Assembly: GCF_937859915.1 (NCBI RefSeq)
Contig: NZ_CALMAW010000118.1
Span: 87,677-151,676 of the forward strand
DNA: 64,000 nt
Direction of reading: 5' to 3'
From: an uncultured Sphingomonas sp.
GTDB lineage: Bacteria > Pseudomonadota > Alphaproteobacteria > Sphingomonadales > Sphingomonadaceae
In this document: piece by piece, positions 55,917 through 64,000 of the stretch
How the letters are laid out: every line of letters begins with the position of its first letter
Position numbering within the stretch: position 1 is the first letter of the stretch
Notes under the pieces: generated by a model
The model's database searches: none
Told to the model about the DNA's origin: nothing
The model's input: only the letters and a program-made list of their open reading frames with translations
Made by a program: the position numbers and the translations under genes

Positions 55917-56719
55917 TCGACGCGCACGTTCATCTCTGGCAACTCGACGCGCATGATTGCCGCTGGCCGACGGCGGCCGACGGCGTGCTGTACCGCGACG
56001 TCCTGCTCGACGAACTGGTCGCCACGCTCGACGACGCCGGCGTCGGGCGCGCGATGCTGGTGCAGAGCCAGGAAAGCGCGCGCGATACCGCCTGGCTGCT
56101 CGCCATCGCGGCCACCACCGACCGGATCGCCGGCGTGATCGGCTGGGCCGACCTGCGCGATCATGATGCGGTGCTCGAATGCGCGCACGACGCGCGCCTC
56201 AAGGGTCTCCGGCCGATGGTGCAGGACTGCGCCGCCGACTGGTTCGACGCGCCGTCGATCGAAGCGGGGATCGCTGCGATGGTCGATCATCGGCTGGTGC
56301 TCGATGCGCTGATCCGGCCGATCCATCTGCCCGCTCTGTCGCGCTTGGCGGAACGTCATACCGATCTCGTCATCGTCATCGACCATGCCGCCAAGCCCGA
56401 GGACGGGCCTGACGGTTTTGCCCGCTGGCAGGCGGCGCTGGCGCCGCTGGCGCGCCACTGCAATGTCCACGTCAAGCTGTCGGGGCTGCTCAGCGAAATG
56501 GCGCGCGCGGCCGTCGCGCCGACCGTGAAGACGCTGCTCGACCTGTTCGGCGCGGAGCGTCTGCTCTGGGGTAGCGACTGGCCGGTGCTGACCGCGGTGA
56601 CGGGCTATGCCGACTGGCTCGATCTTGCCCGAACGCTGATCCCGCACGCCGACGAGGCAGCCGTTTTCGGCGGCAATGCGTGCCGGGTCTACGGCGTTGC
56701 GGAGACGGCACATGGTTGA
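55913..56719 (+). CDS. Amidohydrolase, probable L-fuconolactonase
   Basis: MIDAHVHLWQLDAHDCRWPTAADGVLYRDVLLDEL; LLWGSDWPVLTAVTGYADWLDLARTLIP. Confidence 0.85.
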   Translation: MIDAHVHLWQLDAHDCRWPTAADGVLYRDVLLDELVATLDDAGVGRAMLVQSQESARDTAWLLAIAATTDRIAGVIGWADLRDHDAVLECAHDARLKGLRPMVQDCAADWFDAPSIEAGIAAMVDHRLVLDALIRPIHLPALSRLAERHTDLVIVIDHAAKPEDGPDGFARWQAALAPLARHCNVHVKLSGLLSEMARAAVAPTVKTLLDLFGAERLLWGSDWPVLTAVTGYADWLDLARTLIPHADEAAVFGGNACRVYGVAETAHG

Positions 56720-57665
56720 GCTGCCGCCGCTCGGCATGGGCACCGCCGCGATCGGCAATCTCTACCGCGCGATCAGCGACGCGGATGCCGAGGCGACCGT
56801 GCACGCCGCGCTCGATGCCGGGATCCGCTATTTCGACACCGCGCCGCATTACGGCTTCGGGCTTGCCGAGACGCGGCTGGGGCGGGCGCTCGACGGGTGT
56901 CGCGATGTCCGCATCTCGACCAAGGTCGGCCGGCTGCTGGTGCCGACCGAGGACCGCGCGCGCGAACGCCACGCCTTCGTCGATGCGCTGCCCTATGAAC
57001 CCGTCTTCGACTATTCGCGCGACGGCGTGCTGCGGTCCTTCGAGGCGAGCCTGTCGCGGGTGCGGCGCGACCATGTCGACCTGCTGTTCGCGCACGATAT
57101 CGGCCGGCTCACGCATGGCGACCGCCACGACACCATGCTGCGCAGCTTTCTCGACGACGGCTATCCCGCGATGCGCCGGCTCCGCGACGACGGCGCGGCC
57201 GGCGCGATCGGTATCGGCGTCAACGAGATCGCGATCTGCCTCGAACTCCTCGATCGCATCGATCTCGACGTGATCCTGCTTGCCGGGCGCTACACGCTGC
57301 TCGATCGCAGCGCGGCGGACGAGCTGCTGCCGGTCTGCGCGGCAAAGGGAGTCAAGCTCGTCATCGGCGGCCCCTATAATAGCGGCATCCTCGCGCAGCC
57401 GCTGGACCGGGCCGGCGAGCGCAAGTTCGACTATGCGCCGGCGTCGGCCGACATGCTCGCGCGGACCCGCGCGCTCGACGCCGAGTGCGCGCGCTTCGGC
57501 GTGTCGTTGCCTGTGGCGGCGCTGCAATTTCCCGTCCGTCATCCTGCCGTCGTCAGCGTGATCCCGGGCATGGCGAGCCCAAGCGAGGTCACCGAGAATG
57601 TCGCGCGCTTCGCAGCGCCGGTGCCGGACGCGCTGTGGACCGCACTTGAGAGCGTACCGACATGA
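56712..57665 (+). CDS. Aldo/keto reductase, probable L-fucose dehydrogenase
   Basis: MVELPPLGMGTAAIGNLYRAISDADAEATVHAALDAGIRYFDTAPHYGFGLAETRLGRAL. Confidence 0.85.
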   Translation: MVELPPLGMGTAAIGNLYRAISDADAEATVHAALDAGIRYFDTAPHYGFGLAETRLGRALDGCRDVRISTKVGRLLVPTEDRARERHAFVDALPYEPVFDYSRDGVLRSFEASLSRVRRDHVDLLFAHDIGRLTHGDRHDTMLRSFLDDGYPAMRRLRDDGAAGAIGIGVNEIAICLELLDRIDLDVILLAGRYTLLDRSAADELLPVCAAKGVKLVIGGPYNSGILAQPLDRAGERKFDYAPASADMLARTRALDAECARFGVSLPVAALQFPVRHPAVVSVIPGMASPSEVTENVARFAAPVPDALWTALESVPT

Positions 57666-57967
57666 CCTCTGCCAGCCAGCTCATCCTGTTGCACGAGGAC
57701 GACAATGTCTTCGTCGTCGTCGCGCCGATCGAGATCGGCGACATCCTCACGATCGGTGGCGGCACGCTGCCGGCGCGCGAGGGCATCACCGTCGGGCACA
57801 AGATCGCCCGCCGGCCGCTCGATCCCGGCGAGAAGGTCATCAAATATGGCGCGCCGATCGGATCGATGACGGCGCATGCCGACACCGGGGACTGGATCCA
57901 CATGCACAATATGAAGAGCGACTATATCGCGGCGCATTCGCGCGTCGCCGGCAGCGACGTCGCATGA
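57662..57967 (+). CDS. uxaA': UxaA-family dehydratase, small (SAF-like) subunit
   Basis: ITVGHKIARRPLDPGEKVIKYGAPIGSMTAHADTGDWIHMHNMKSDY. Confidence 0.85.
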   Translation: MTSASQLILLHEDDNVFVVVAPIEIGDILTIGGGTLPAREGITVGHKIARRPLDPGEKVIKYGAPIGSMTAHADTGDWIHMHNMKSDYIAAHSRVAGSDVA

Positions 57968-59175
57968 TCTCGGGCTATCTGCGCCAGGATGGCCGCAAGG
58001 GCATCCGCAACGTCACCGTCGTCGCCTATCTGGTCGAATGCGCGCATCATGTCGCGCGCCGGATCGTCGACAAGATCGACGATCCCGATGTGCATCTGAT
58101 CGGCTTCCCGGGCTGCTATCCCAATGCCTATGCCAAGCGGGTGATGGAGGCGATCGCGACCCACCCCAATGTCGGCGGCGTCGTGCTGGTGTCGCTGGGC
58201 TGCGAGAGCTTCGATCGGGCGGGGCTGGCCGAGACGGTGCGCGCCAGCGGCCGCCCGGTCGAGCTGCTGGTGATTCAGGAGGTCGGCGGCACCGCGGCGA
58301 CGATCGCCGGCGGCCTCGCTGCGGTCGAGCGGGTGCGCGCGGTCGCCGCCGATGCGCCCCGCGCCGCGATGGCGCTCGACGAACTGGTCATCGCGACGAT
58401 CTGCGGCGGATCGGACGGGACCAGCGGGATCACCGCCAACCCCGCGGTCGGCCGCGCCTTCGACCGCTTCGTCGCGGCGGGTGCGACCTGCATCTTCGAG
58501 GAGACCGGCGAACTGGTCGGTTGCGAGACGATCATGGCGGACCGCGCGGTCACCCCGGCGCTCGGCGCCGAGATCGAGGCCTGCGTCAAGAAGGCGGAGG
58601 CCTATTACACGATCATGGGCTTCGGCAGCTTCGCGCCCGGCAATGCCGAGGGCGGGCTGACCACGCAGGAAGAGAAGTCGATGGGCGCCTATTCCAAGTC
58701 GGGCTCGTCGCCGATCAGCGGGATCATCAAGCCCGGCGACGTGCCGCCGGCGGGCGGGCTGTATCTGCTCGACGTCGTCCCCGACGGCGAGCCCCGCTTC
58801 GGCTTCCCCAACATCTCGGACAATGCCGAGATCGTCGAACTGATCGCCTGCGGCGCGCATCTGACGCTGTTCACGACCGGACGCGGCTCGGTGGTCGGCT
58901 CGGCGGTGTCGCCGGTGATCAAGATCTGCGCCAACCCCGAGACCGCGCGGCGGCTCGCCGCCGACATGGACATCAATGCCGGTCGCATCCTCGACAATGA
59001 AACGACGCTGAGCGCGGTCGGAGACGAGATCTACGATCGCGTGATCGCGGTGGCATCGGGCGAACGCAGCGTGTCCGAGGAGCTCGGCCACCGCGAATTC
59101 ATCCTTACCTACAAGGCCTTCGAGCCGATCGGACCCGCCTGCCTGCCGGCACGCGCAACAGGAGCAAGATCATGA
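57964..59175 (+). CDS. uxaA: UxaA-family dehydratase, large subunit
   Basis: GYLRQDGRKGIRNVTVVAYLVECAHHVARRIV; ICGGSDGTSGITANPAVGRAFDRFVAAGATCIFEETGELVGCE. Confidence 0.87.
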   Translation: MISGYLRQDGRKGIRNVTVVAYLVECAHHVARRIVDKIDDPDVHLIGFPGCYPNAYAKRVMEAIATHPNVGGVVLVSLGCESFDRAGLAETVRASGRPVELLVIQEVGGTAATIAGGLAAVERVRAVAADAPRAAMALDELVIATICGGSDGTSGITANPAVGRAFDRFVAAGATCIFEETGELVGCETIMADRAVTPALGAEIEACVKKAEAYYTIMGFGSFAPGNAEGGLTTQEEKSMGAYSKSGSSPISGIIKPGDVPPAGGLYLLDVVPDGEPRFGFPNISDNAEIVELIACGAHLTLFTTGRGSVVGSAVSPVIKICANPETARRLAADMDINAGRILDNETTLSAVGDEIYDRVIAVASGERSVSEELGHREFILTYKAFEPIGPACLPARATGARS

Positions 59176-59903
59176 GCGGACGGCTCGCCGGCAAGACGGC
59201 ATTGGTGACGGCGGCGGGGCAGGGCATCGGCCGCGCCTCGGCCGACCTGTTCGTCAAGGAGGGCGCGCGCGTGATCGCGACCGATCTGCATGCCGATCTG
59301 CTCGACGGGCTCGACGGCTGCGAGCGGCGCGCGCTCGACGTCACCGACGCGGCGGCGATCGCCGCGCTCGCCGCCGAACTCGGCGCGATCGACATTCTCC
59401 ACAATGTCGCGGGGTTCGTCCATGCCGGCACGATCCTCGACTGCGACGAGGATGCCTGGCGCTTCTCGATCGATCTCAACATGACCGCGATGTACCGCAC
59501 GATCCGCGCCTTCCTGCCGGCGATGCTCGCGGCGGGCGGTGGGTCGATCGTCAACATCTCGTCGATCGCGAGCTCGGTGAAGGGCATCCCCAACCGCTTC
59601 GCTTATGGCACCACCAAGGCGGGCGTGATCGGGCTGACCAAGGCGGTCGCCGCCGATTTCGTCGCGCGGGGCATCCGCTGCAACGCGATCTGCCCGGGGA
59701 CGGTCGAATCGCCCTCGCTGCAGCAGCGTTTGCGCGATACCGGCGACTATGAAGAGGCGTACCGGCAGTTCAACGCGCGCCAGCCGATGGGCCGGCTGGG
59801 CCGCCCCGACGAGATCGCCAATCTCGCCCTCTACCTCGCCAGCGACGAATCCGCCTTCACCACCGGCGCGGTCCATGTGATCGACGGCGGCTGGATCAAC
59901 TGA
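59172..59903 (+). CDS. SDR oxidoreductase, probable 2-keto-3-deoxy-L-fuconate dehydrogenase
   Basis: LAGKTALVTAAGQGIGRASADLFVKEGARVIATDL; HNVAGFVHAGTILDCDEDAW; YGTTKAGVIGLTKAVAADF. Confidence 0.85.
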   Translation: MSGRLAGKTALVTAAGQGIGRASADLFVKEGARVIATDLHADLLDGLDGCERRALDVTDAAAIAALAAELGAIDILHNVAGFVHAGTILDCDEDAWRFSIDLNMTAMYRTIRAFLPAMLAAGGGSIVNISSIASSVKGIPNRFAYGTTKAGVIGLTKAVAADFVARGIRCNAICPGTVESPSLQQRLRDTGDYEEAYRQFNARQPMGRLGRPDEIANLALYLASDESAFTTGAVHVIDGGWIN

Positions 59904-59947
59904 GGATGCGGCAATGAGGCTCGGACCGACCCGGCCGTGGCAAGGGA

Positions 59948-60328
59948 GTGACCGTCGTGGCTGAGACGCAGCGCCATGTTCTGCTGCTCGACATCGTCGA
60001 CGATGCCGAAGCGATCGCGCGCTACGAAGGATGGCACGCCGCGGGCGCGTTGCCGTCGGCGATCGGGCGCAGCATCCGTGCAGCGGGGATCATGGCGATG
60101 GAGATCTATCGCGCCGGCGACCGGCTGGTCATGCTGATGGAGACGGCGCCAAGCTTCGATCCCGCCGCCAAGGCCGCAGCGGATGCTGCCGATCCCGACG
60201 TGCAGGCGTGGGAGACGCTGATGGCAACCGTTCAGCGCCCGATCCCGGCGGCGGCGGCCGGCCAGAAATGGGTCGCCGCGACGCCGATTTTCTCGCTTGC
60301 CGAACAACCCGACCGGAGCATCGCGTGA
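59948..60328 (+). CDS. L-rhamnose/L-fucose mutarotase superfamily protein
   Basis: RYEGWHAAGALPSAIGRSIRAAGIMAMEIYRAGDRLVMLMETAPSFD; located in fucose operon. Confidence 0.75.
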   Translation: MTVVAETQRHVLLLDIVDDAEAIARYEGWHAAGALPSAIGRSIRAAGIMAMEIYRAGDRLVMLMETAPSFDPAAKAAADAADPDVQAWETLMATVQRPIPAAAAGQKWVAATPIFSLAEQPDRSIA

Positions 60329-61302
60329 TGGATACCAGCCGTCGTCACCTTCTCGCCATGGCGGGCGCCGCCACGGCCGCGATCCCGCTGCTCAGCTGTG
60401 CGGATGCGGCGGTCGCCGACCAGGAGGTGCTCCGGCTGTGGCCGAAAGGACCGCCCGATCGCCTTGCCGCGCCGCTCGCCGAAAAGTTCGCGGACCAGTC
60501 GCACGATCCGGCGCATCCCGATCGTTTCGTGACCGGCGTCGCCGAGCCGCGCCTGATCATATTCCGGCCGGCGAGACCCAATGGCGCCGCGGTGCTGCTG
60601 ATGCCCGGCGGCGGTTATGGATTCCTGTCCTACGACAATGAGGGCGTGACGCAGGCACGCTGGCTCAACGCGATCGGCGTCACCGCCTTCGTGCTGCTCT
60701 ACCGTCTGCCGTCCGAAGGCTGGGCGGATCGCGCCGATGTGCCGCTCAAGGATGCGCAGCGCGCGATGCGGCTGATCCGCGCCAATGCCGGCCGTTATGC
60801 GATCGATACACGGCGGGTGTCGGTGATCGGCTTTTCCGCGGGCGGACATCTCGCCGGGTCGCTGGCGACGCGGCATGCCGAGCCGGTCTATGCGCCGGTC
60901 GATGCGGCGGACGCGCAGTCCGCGCGGCCCGATCTCGTCGGGCTTATCTATCCGGTGGTCAGCCTGTCGGCGCCGTTCACCCATGGTGGATCGCGCGACG
61001 CATTGCTCGGTGCGGACGCGCCCGAGGCCGAGCGGGCGCGCTATTCGGTCGAGCTGCGGGTCGACGCGCAGACGCCGCCTTGCTTCCTCGTCCATGCCGG
61101 GGACGACGGGCTGGTGCCGGTGATGAACAGCATCAGCCTCTATACGGCGCTGCAGACCAAGCAGCGGCCGGCGGAGCTGCACATTTTCGCCGAAGGCGGC
61201 CACGGCTTCGGCGTGCGACCAGGTCCCGACAAGCCGGCATCGGCCTGGCCGCGGCTGTTCCCGGCCTTTGCCGCCAGCCAGAACGCGCTGCCGCGCGTCT
61301 GA
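60328..61302 (+). CDS. Tat-exported alpha/beta hydrolase (acetyl-xylan-esterase-like)
   Basis: TSRRHLLAMAGAATAAI Tat motif; VLLMPGGGYGFLSYDNEG; VSVIGFSAGGHLAGSLATR; CFLVHAGDDGLVPV. Confidence 0.85.
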   Translation: MDTSRRHLLAMAGAATAAIPLLSCADAAVADQEVLRLWPKGPPDRLAAPLAEKFADQSHDPAHPDRFVTGVAEPRLIIFRPARPNGAAVLLMPGGGYGFLSYDNEGVTQARWLNAIGVTAFVLLYRLPSEGWADRADVPLKDAQRAMRLIRANAGRYAIDTRRVSVIGFSAGGHLAGSLATRHAEPVYAPVDAADAQSARPDLVGLIYPVVSLSAPFTHGGSRDALLGADAPEAERARYSVELRVDAQTPPCFLVHAGDDGLVPVMNSISLYTALQTKQRPAELHIFAEGGHGFGVRPGPDKPASAWPRLFPAFAASQNALPRV

Positions 61303-61359
61303 TGCGCCACCAGAACGCGACCATCGCAAGCGATGGCGACCAGTAGGAATGAGGACGCG

Positions 61360-62970
61360 ATGATGAAAGCGGTTTTGGCGGGTGTGGTTGGTGCGGTGCT
61401 GTGCGCCACGGCGCCGGTGCTGGCAGCCGAACTGCCGCGGATCGTCGCCGATCACGGCCGCCATGCGCTGCTCGTCGACGGCGCGCCCTATCTGATGCTC
61501 GGCGCGCAGATCAACAACAGCAGCGCCTGGCCCGCCATGCTGCCCAAGGCCTGGCCGACGGTCGCGCAGCTCGACGCCAACACGCTCGAAGTGCCGATCG
61601 CTTGGGAGCAGATCGAGCCCAAGGAAGGCCAGTTCGACTTTTCCTTTCTCGACCAGCTGCTTACCGAGGCCCGCGCGCATCACGTTCATCTCGTGCTGCT
61701 CTGGTTCGGCACCTGGAAGAACACCTCGCCCAGCTACGCGCCGGCCTGGGTCAAGCTCGACAACAAGCGCTTCCCGCGGATGATCGACGAGAAGGGGCAG
61801 AGCATCTACGCGCTCTCGCCGTTCGCGACGACGACGCTCGACGCCGACCGCGCCGCTTTCACGCGGCTGATGGCGCACCTCAAGGCCGCCGATCCCGATC
61901 ACGAGGTGATCATGGTCCAGGTCGAGAATGAGACCGGCACCTATGGCACCGTCCGCGACCATTCGCCTGCCGCCGACAAGGCGTTCGCGGCGCCGGTGCC
62001 GGCCGAGATCGTGCGGCGGATGGGCGTCCAGGCCGGCACCTGGAGCCAGGTGTTCGGCGCCGACGCCGACGAACAGTTCCACGCCTGGGCGATCGCGCGC
62101 TATGTCGATGCGGTGGCGGCGGCGGGCAAGGCGGAGCTGCCGCTGCCGATGTACGTCAATGCCTCTCTCAACGATCCCTTCAAGCCGCAGGATCCCAAGA
62201 CCTATTCGGCGGGCGGCCCGACGCATCAGGTGCTCGCGATGTGGAAGGCGGCGGCGCCGCATGTCGATGCGATCGGCCCCGACATCTACACGTCCGACTT
62301 CGCGCATTACATGAAATATCTCGACCTCTACGGCCGCCCCGACAACATGCTGTTCGTCCCCGAGACCGGCAATGCCAAGGATTATGCGCGGCACTTCTTC
62401 GCGGTGGTGGGCCGGGGCGGGGTGGGCTTCTCGCCCTTCGGGATGGACCAGACCGGCTATTACAACTTTCCGCTCGGCGCCGCCAAACTCGATGCCGAGA
62501 CCATCGACGCCTTCGCCGCCAATTACCGCCTGTTCCGCCCGCTCGAGCGGATCTGGCCCAAGCTTGCCTATGAAGGCCGCACCTGGGGCGTGTCCGAGCC
62601 GACCGCACCCGAGGCCGGGCATAAGCAGGTCATGACGCTCGGCCGCTGGCGCGCGACCGCGACCTTCGGGCAATGGCAGTTCGGCATCGATCCGCCGACC
62701 GGCAATCCGACGCCGTCGGGCGGTGTGGCGGTCGCGGAACTCGGGCCCGACGAATATCTCGTCACCGGCTATCATGCCCGCGTCAGCTTCGATCTGCCGT
62801 CGCCCAAGCCCGGCGAGCACATGATCATCGACCGCGTCGAGGAAGGGCATTTCGACGCCGACGGGCACTGGGTGTTCGAGCGCGTCTGGAATGGCGACGA
62901 GGTCGATTACGGCCTCAACTTCACGGGCCTGCCACAGCTGCTCAAGGTCAAGCTGGCAACCTATCGGTGA
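61360..62970 (+). CDS. Exported GH35-like beta-galactosidase (DUF5597-type)
   Basis: Signal peptide; LVDGAPYLMLGAQINNSSAWPAMLPKAWPTVAQLDANTLEVPIAWEQIEPKEGQFDFSFLDQLL; VQVENETGTYG. Confidence 0.87.
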   Translation: MMKAVLAGVVGAVLCATAPVLAAELPRIVADHGRHALLVDGAPYLMLGAQINNSSAWPAMLPKAWPTVAQLDANTLEVPIAWEQIEPKEGQFDFSFLDQLLTEARAHHVHLVLLWFGTWKNTSPSYAPAWVKLDNKRFPRMIDEKGQSIYALSPFATTTLDADRAAFTRLMAHLKAADPDHEVIMVQVENETGTYGTVRDHSPAADKAFAAPVPAEIVRRMGVQAGTWSQVFGADADEQFHAWAIARYVDAVAAAGKAELPLPMYVNASLNDPFKPQDPKTYSAGGPTHQVLAMWKAAAPHVDAIGPDIYTSDFAHYMKYLDLYGRPDNMLFVPETGNAKDYARHFFAVVGRGGVGFSPFGMDQTGYYNFPLGAAKLDAETIDAFAANYRLFRPLERIWPKLAYEGRTWGVSEPTAPEAGHKQVMTLGRWRATATFGQWQFGIDPPTGNPTPSGGVAVAELGPDEYLVTGYHARVSFDLPSPKPGEHMIIDRVEEGHFDADGHWVFERVWNGDEVDYGLNFTGLPQLLKVKLATYR

Positions 62971-62977
62971 GCCAGCC

Positions 62978-63000
62978 CCCTCTCCCCAGCGGGGAGAGGG
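62978..63000. terminator. Bidirectional terminator-like hairpin between convergent genes
   Basis: CCCTCTCCCC-agc-GGGGAGAGGG, 10-bp perfect stem. Confidence 0.6.
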
Positions 63001-63009
63001 CTTGCCCGG

Positions 63010-64000
63010 TCAGACCAGCCCGCTTCCTTCGATCCTCAGCCCCGGCACGAATTGGTCCGCCGCAAGCGCCGGCAGCGTCAGGCGCAGCGCATCCTCGTCC
63101 TGGACGAACGCCACCGCGCCGCCGCCGTTGAGCGTGATCCGCGCGATCGTGCCGCGTGCCGCCCGCCGGCCGAGGCAGGCGATGCGCAGCTCGCCGTCGG
63201 GAATGTCGAGCAGGAACAGGTTGAGCCCGCCGCCGCTTGCCGTGATCCGCACGTCCTGCGCGGTGTACGGCTTCATCGCGGCTTCGCTCTGCATGCCGGT
63301 AGGCGGCACATTGGGCCCCTCGCCGAACATGCGCCACGGCCGGGTGCCGTAGATGCCGTCGCCGTTGATCGCGAACCAGCGCGCCAGATCGGCGAGGATG
63401 GCGAGTTCGTCCGCGTCGTGCGTGCCGTCCGGCCGCAGCGGCACGGACAGCAGCAGGTTGCCGTTCTTCGAGACGACGTCGCACAGCCGCTGCACCACCG
63501 CCTTGGCCGGCTTGTAGCCATGGCGCTCGGCGAGCGGGCGGTCGTAGAACCAGCTACCGATGCAGGTGTCGGTCTGCCAGGGATGCGGGCGGATGTCGGC
63601 GGCGAAGCCGCGCTCGACATCCTCGGTGATGCCGTAGAGCTGATAGGGCGAGAGCTGCTTGCCGGTCAGCACGACGTCGGGCGTGCCGTGCCATTCGATC
63701 GCGCGGTTGTAATAGTCGGCGGCGGCCTCGATCCCCGCCTGGCCGAGCGGCAGGCCATAATCGTCGAAATAGACGAGGTCGGGCCGGTATTTGGCGACCA
63801 GGTCCTTCTGCCGCGCCAGCCACTGCGCCGCATAGGCCTCGCCGCGCGTGCCCGGCGGGCGCGACTCCAGCCACACGCCGTCATGCGCGTCATGCCAGCC
63901 ATTCATCGCCTTGATCGACGCAATGCCATCGGGCGGCGCGAAATAGGGGCCGTTATAGAGTTCCTGCGGGTCGAGCCCTTCCCACCAGGTGCCTGTGCCA
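63010..64000 (-). CDS. GH29 alpha-L-fucosidase (truncated by window edge)
   Basis: YRPDLVYFDDYGLP; NGNLLLSVPLRPDGTHDADELAILADLARWFAINGDGIYGTRPW; frame continues to edge (GTGTWWEGLDPQELYNGPYFAPPDGIASIKAMNGWHD). Confidence 0.87.
   Translation of the reverse strand, partial: GTGTWWEGLDPQELYNGPYFAPPDGIASIKAMNGWHDAHDGVWLESRPPGTRGEAYAAQWLARQKDLVAKYRPDLVYFDDYGLPLGQAGIEAAADYYNRAIEWHGTPDVVLTGKQLSPYQLYGITEDVERGFAADIRPHPWQTDTCIGSWFYDRPLAERHGYKPAKAVVQRLCDVVSKNGNLLLSVPLRPDGTHDADELAILADLARWFAINGDGIYGTRPWRMFGEGPNVPPTGMQSEAAMKPYTAQDVRITASGGGLNLFLLDIPDGELRIACLGRRAARGTIARITLNGGGAVAFVQDEDALRLTLPALAADQFVPGLRIEGSGLV

Noticed and set aside
60232-62868. 878-aa minus-strand ORF opposite the esterase and GH35-like genes
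   Set aside because: Spans two convincing plus-strand genes and has no recognisable domain.
1-64000. tRNA, rRNA, CRISPR array, phage or intact insertion sequence
   Set aside because: No TpsiC-like GGTTCGAATCC context, repeat-spacer pattern, transposase or integrase ORF was recognised by reading; a tRNAscan/ISfinder run would be needed to be certain.

Overview
GC-rich, gene-dense window typical of an alphaproteobacterial sphingomonad chromosome; the taxon is inferred from gene content and style, with no search run. Left edge: the start of a VirB-type T4SS operon (virB1-virB4, virB4 cut by the window). Next come a phosphoesterase lipoprotein and a di-heme peroxidase, a bacteriophytochrome-HWE kinase-receiver protein, a first TadG/TadE/TadE set, M61 peptidase, PQQ glucose dehydrogenase, exported SMP-30/cupin/Gfo-Idh genes, a MucR-type regulator, and housekeeping genes. 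36.5-47.8 kb: a contiguous signalling/surface cluster of PP2C phosphatase, TagH-like FHA protein, Ser/Thr kinase with periplasmic sensor and HAMP, LysM-TPR protein, EAL protein, a second TadG/TadE/TadE set, and a large exported protein of unknown function. It has no T6SS structural genes and no Tad motor in the window, and is the best candidate here for an undescribed system. 50.7-64 kb: an L-fucose catabolic / polysaccharide utilisation locus (IclR, TonB receptor, FucP, fuconolactonase, fucose dehydrogenase, split UxaA-type dehydratase, KDF-dehydrogenase-like SDR, mutarotase, esterase, GH35-like, GH29 cut at right edge). No rRNA, tRNA, CRISPR array or intact IS element was recognised. All family calls are from reading motifs in the translated ORFs.
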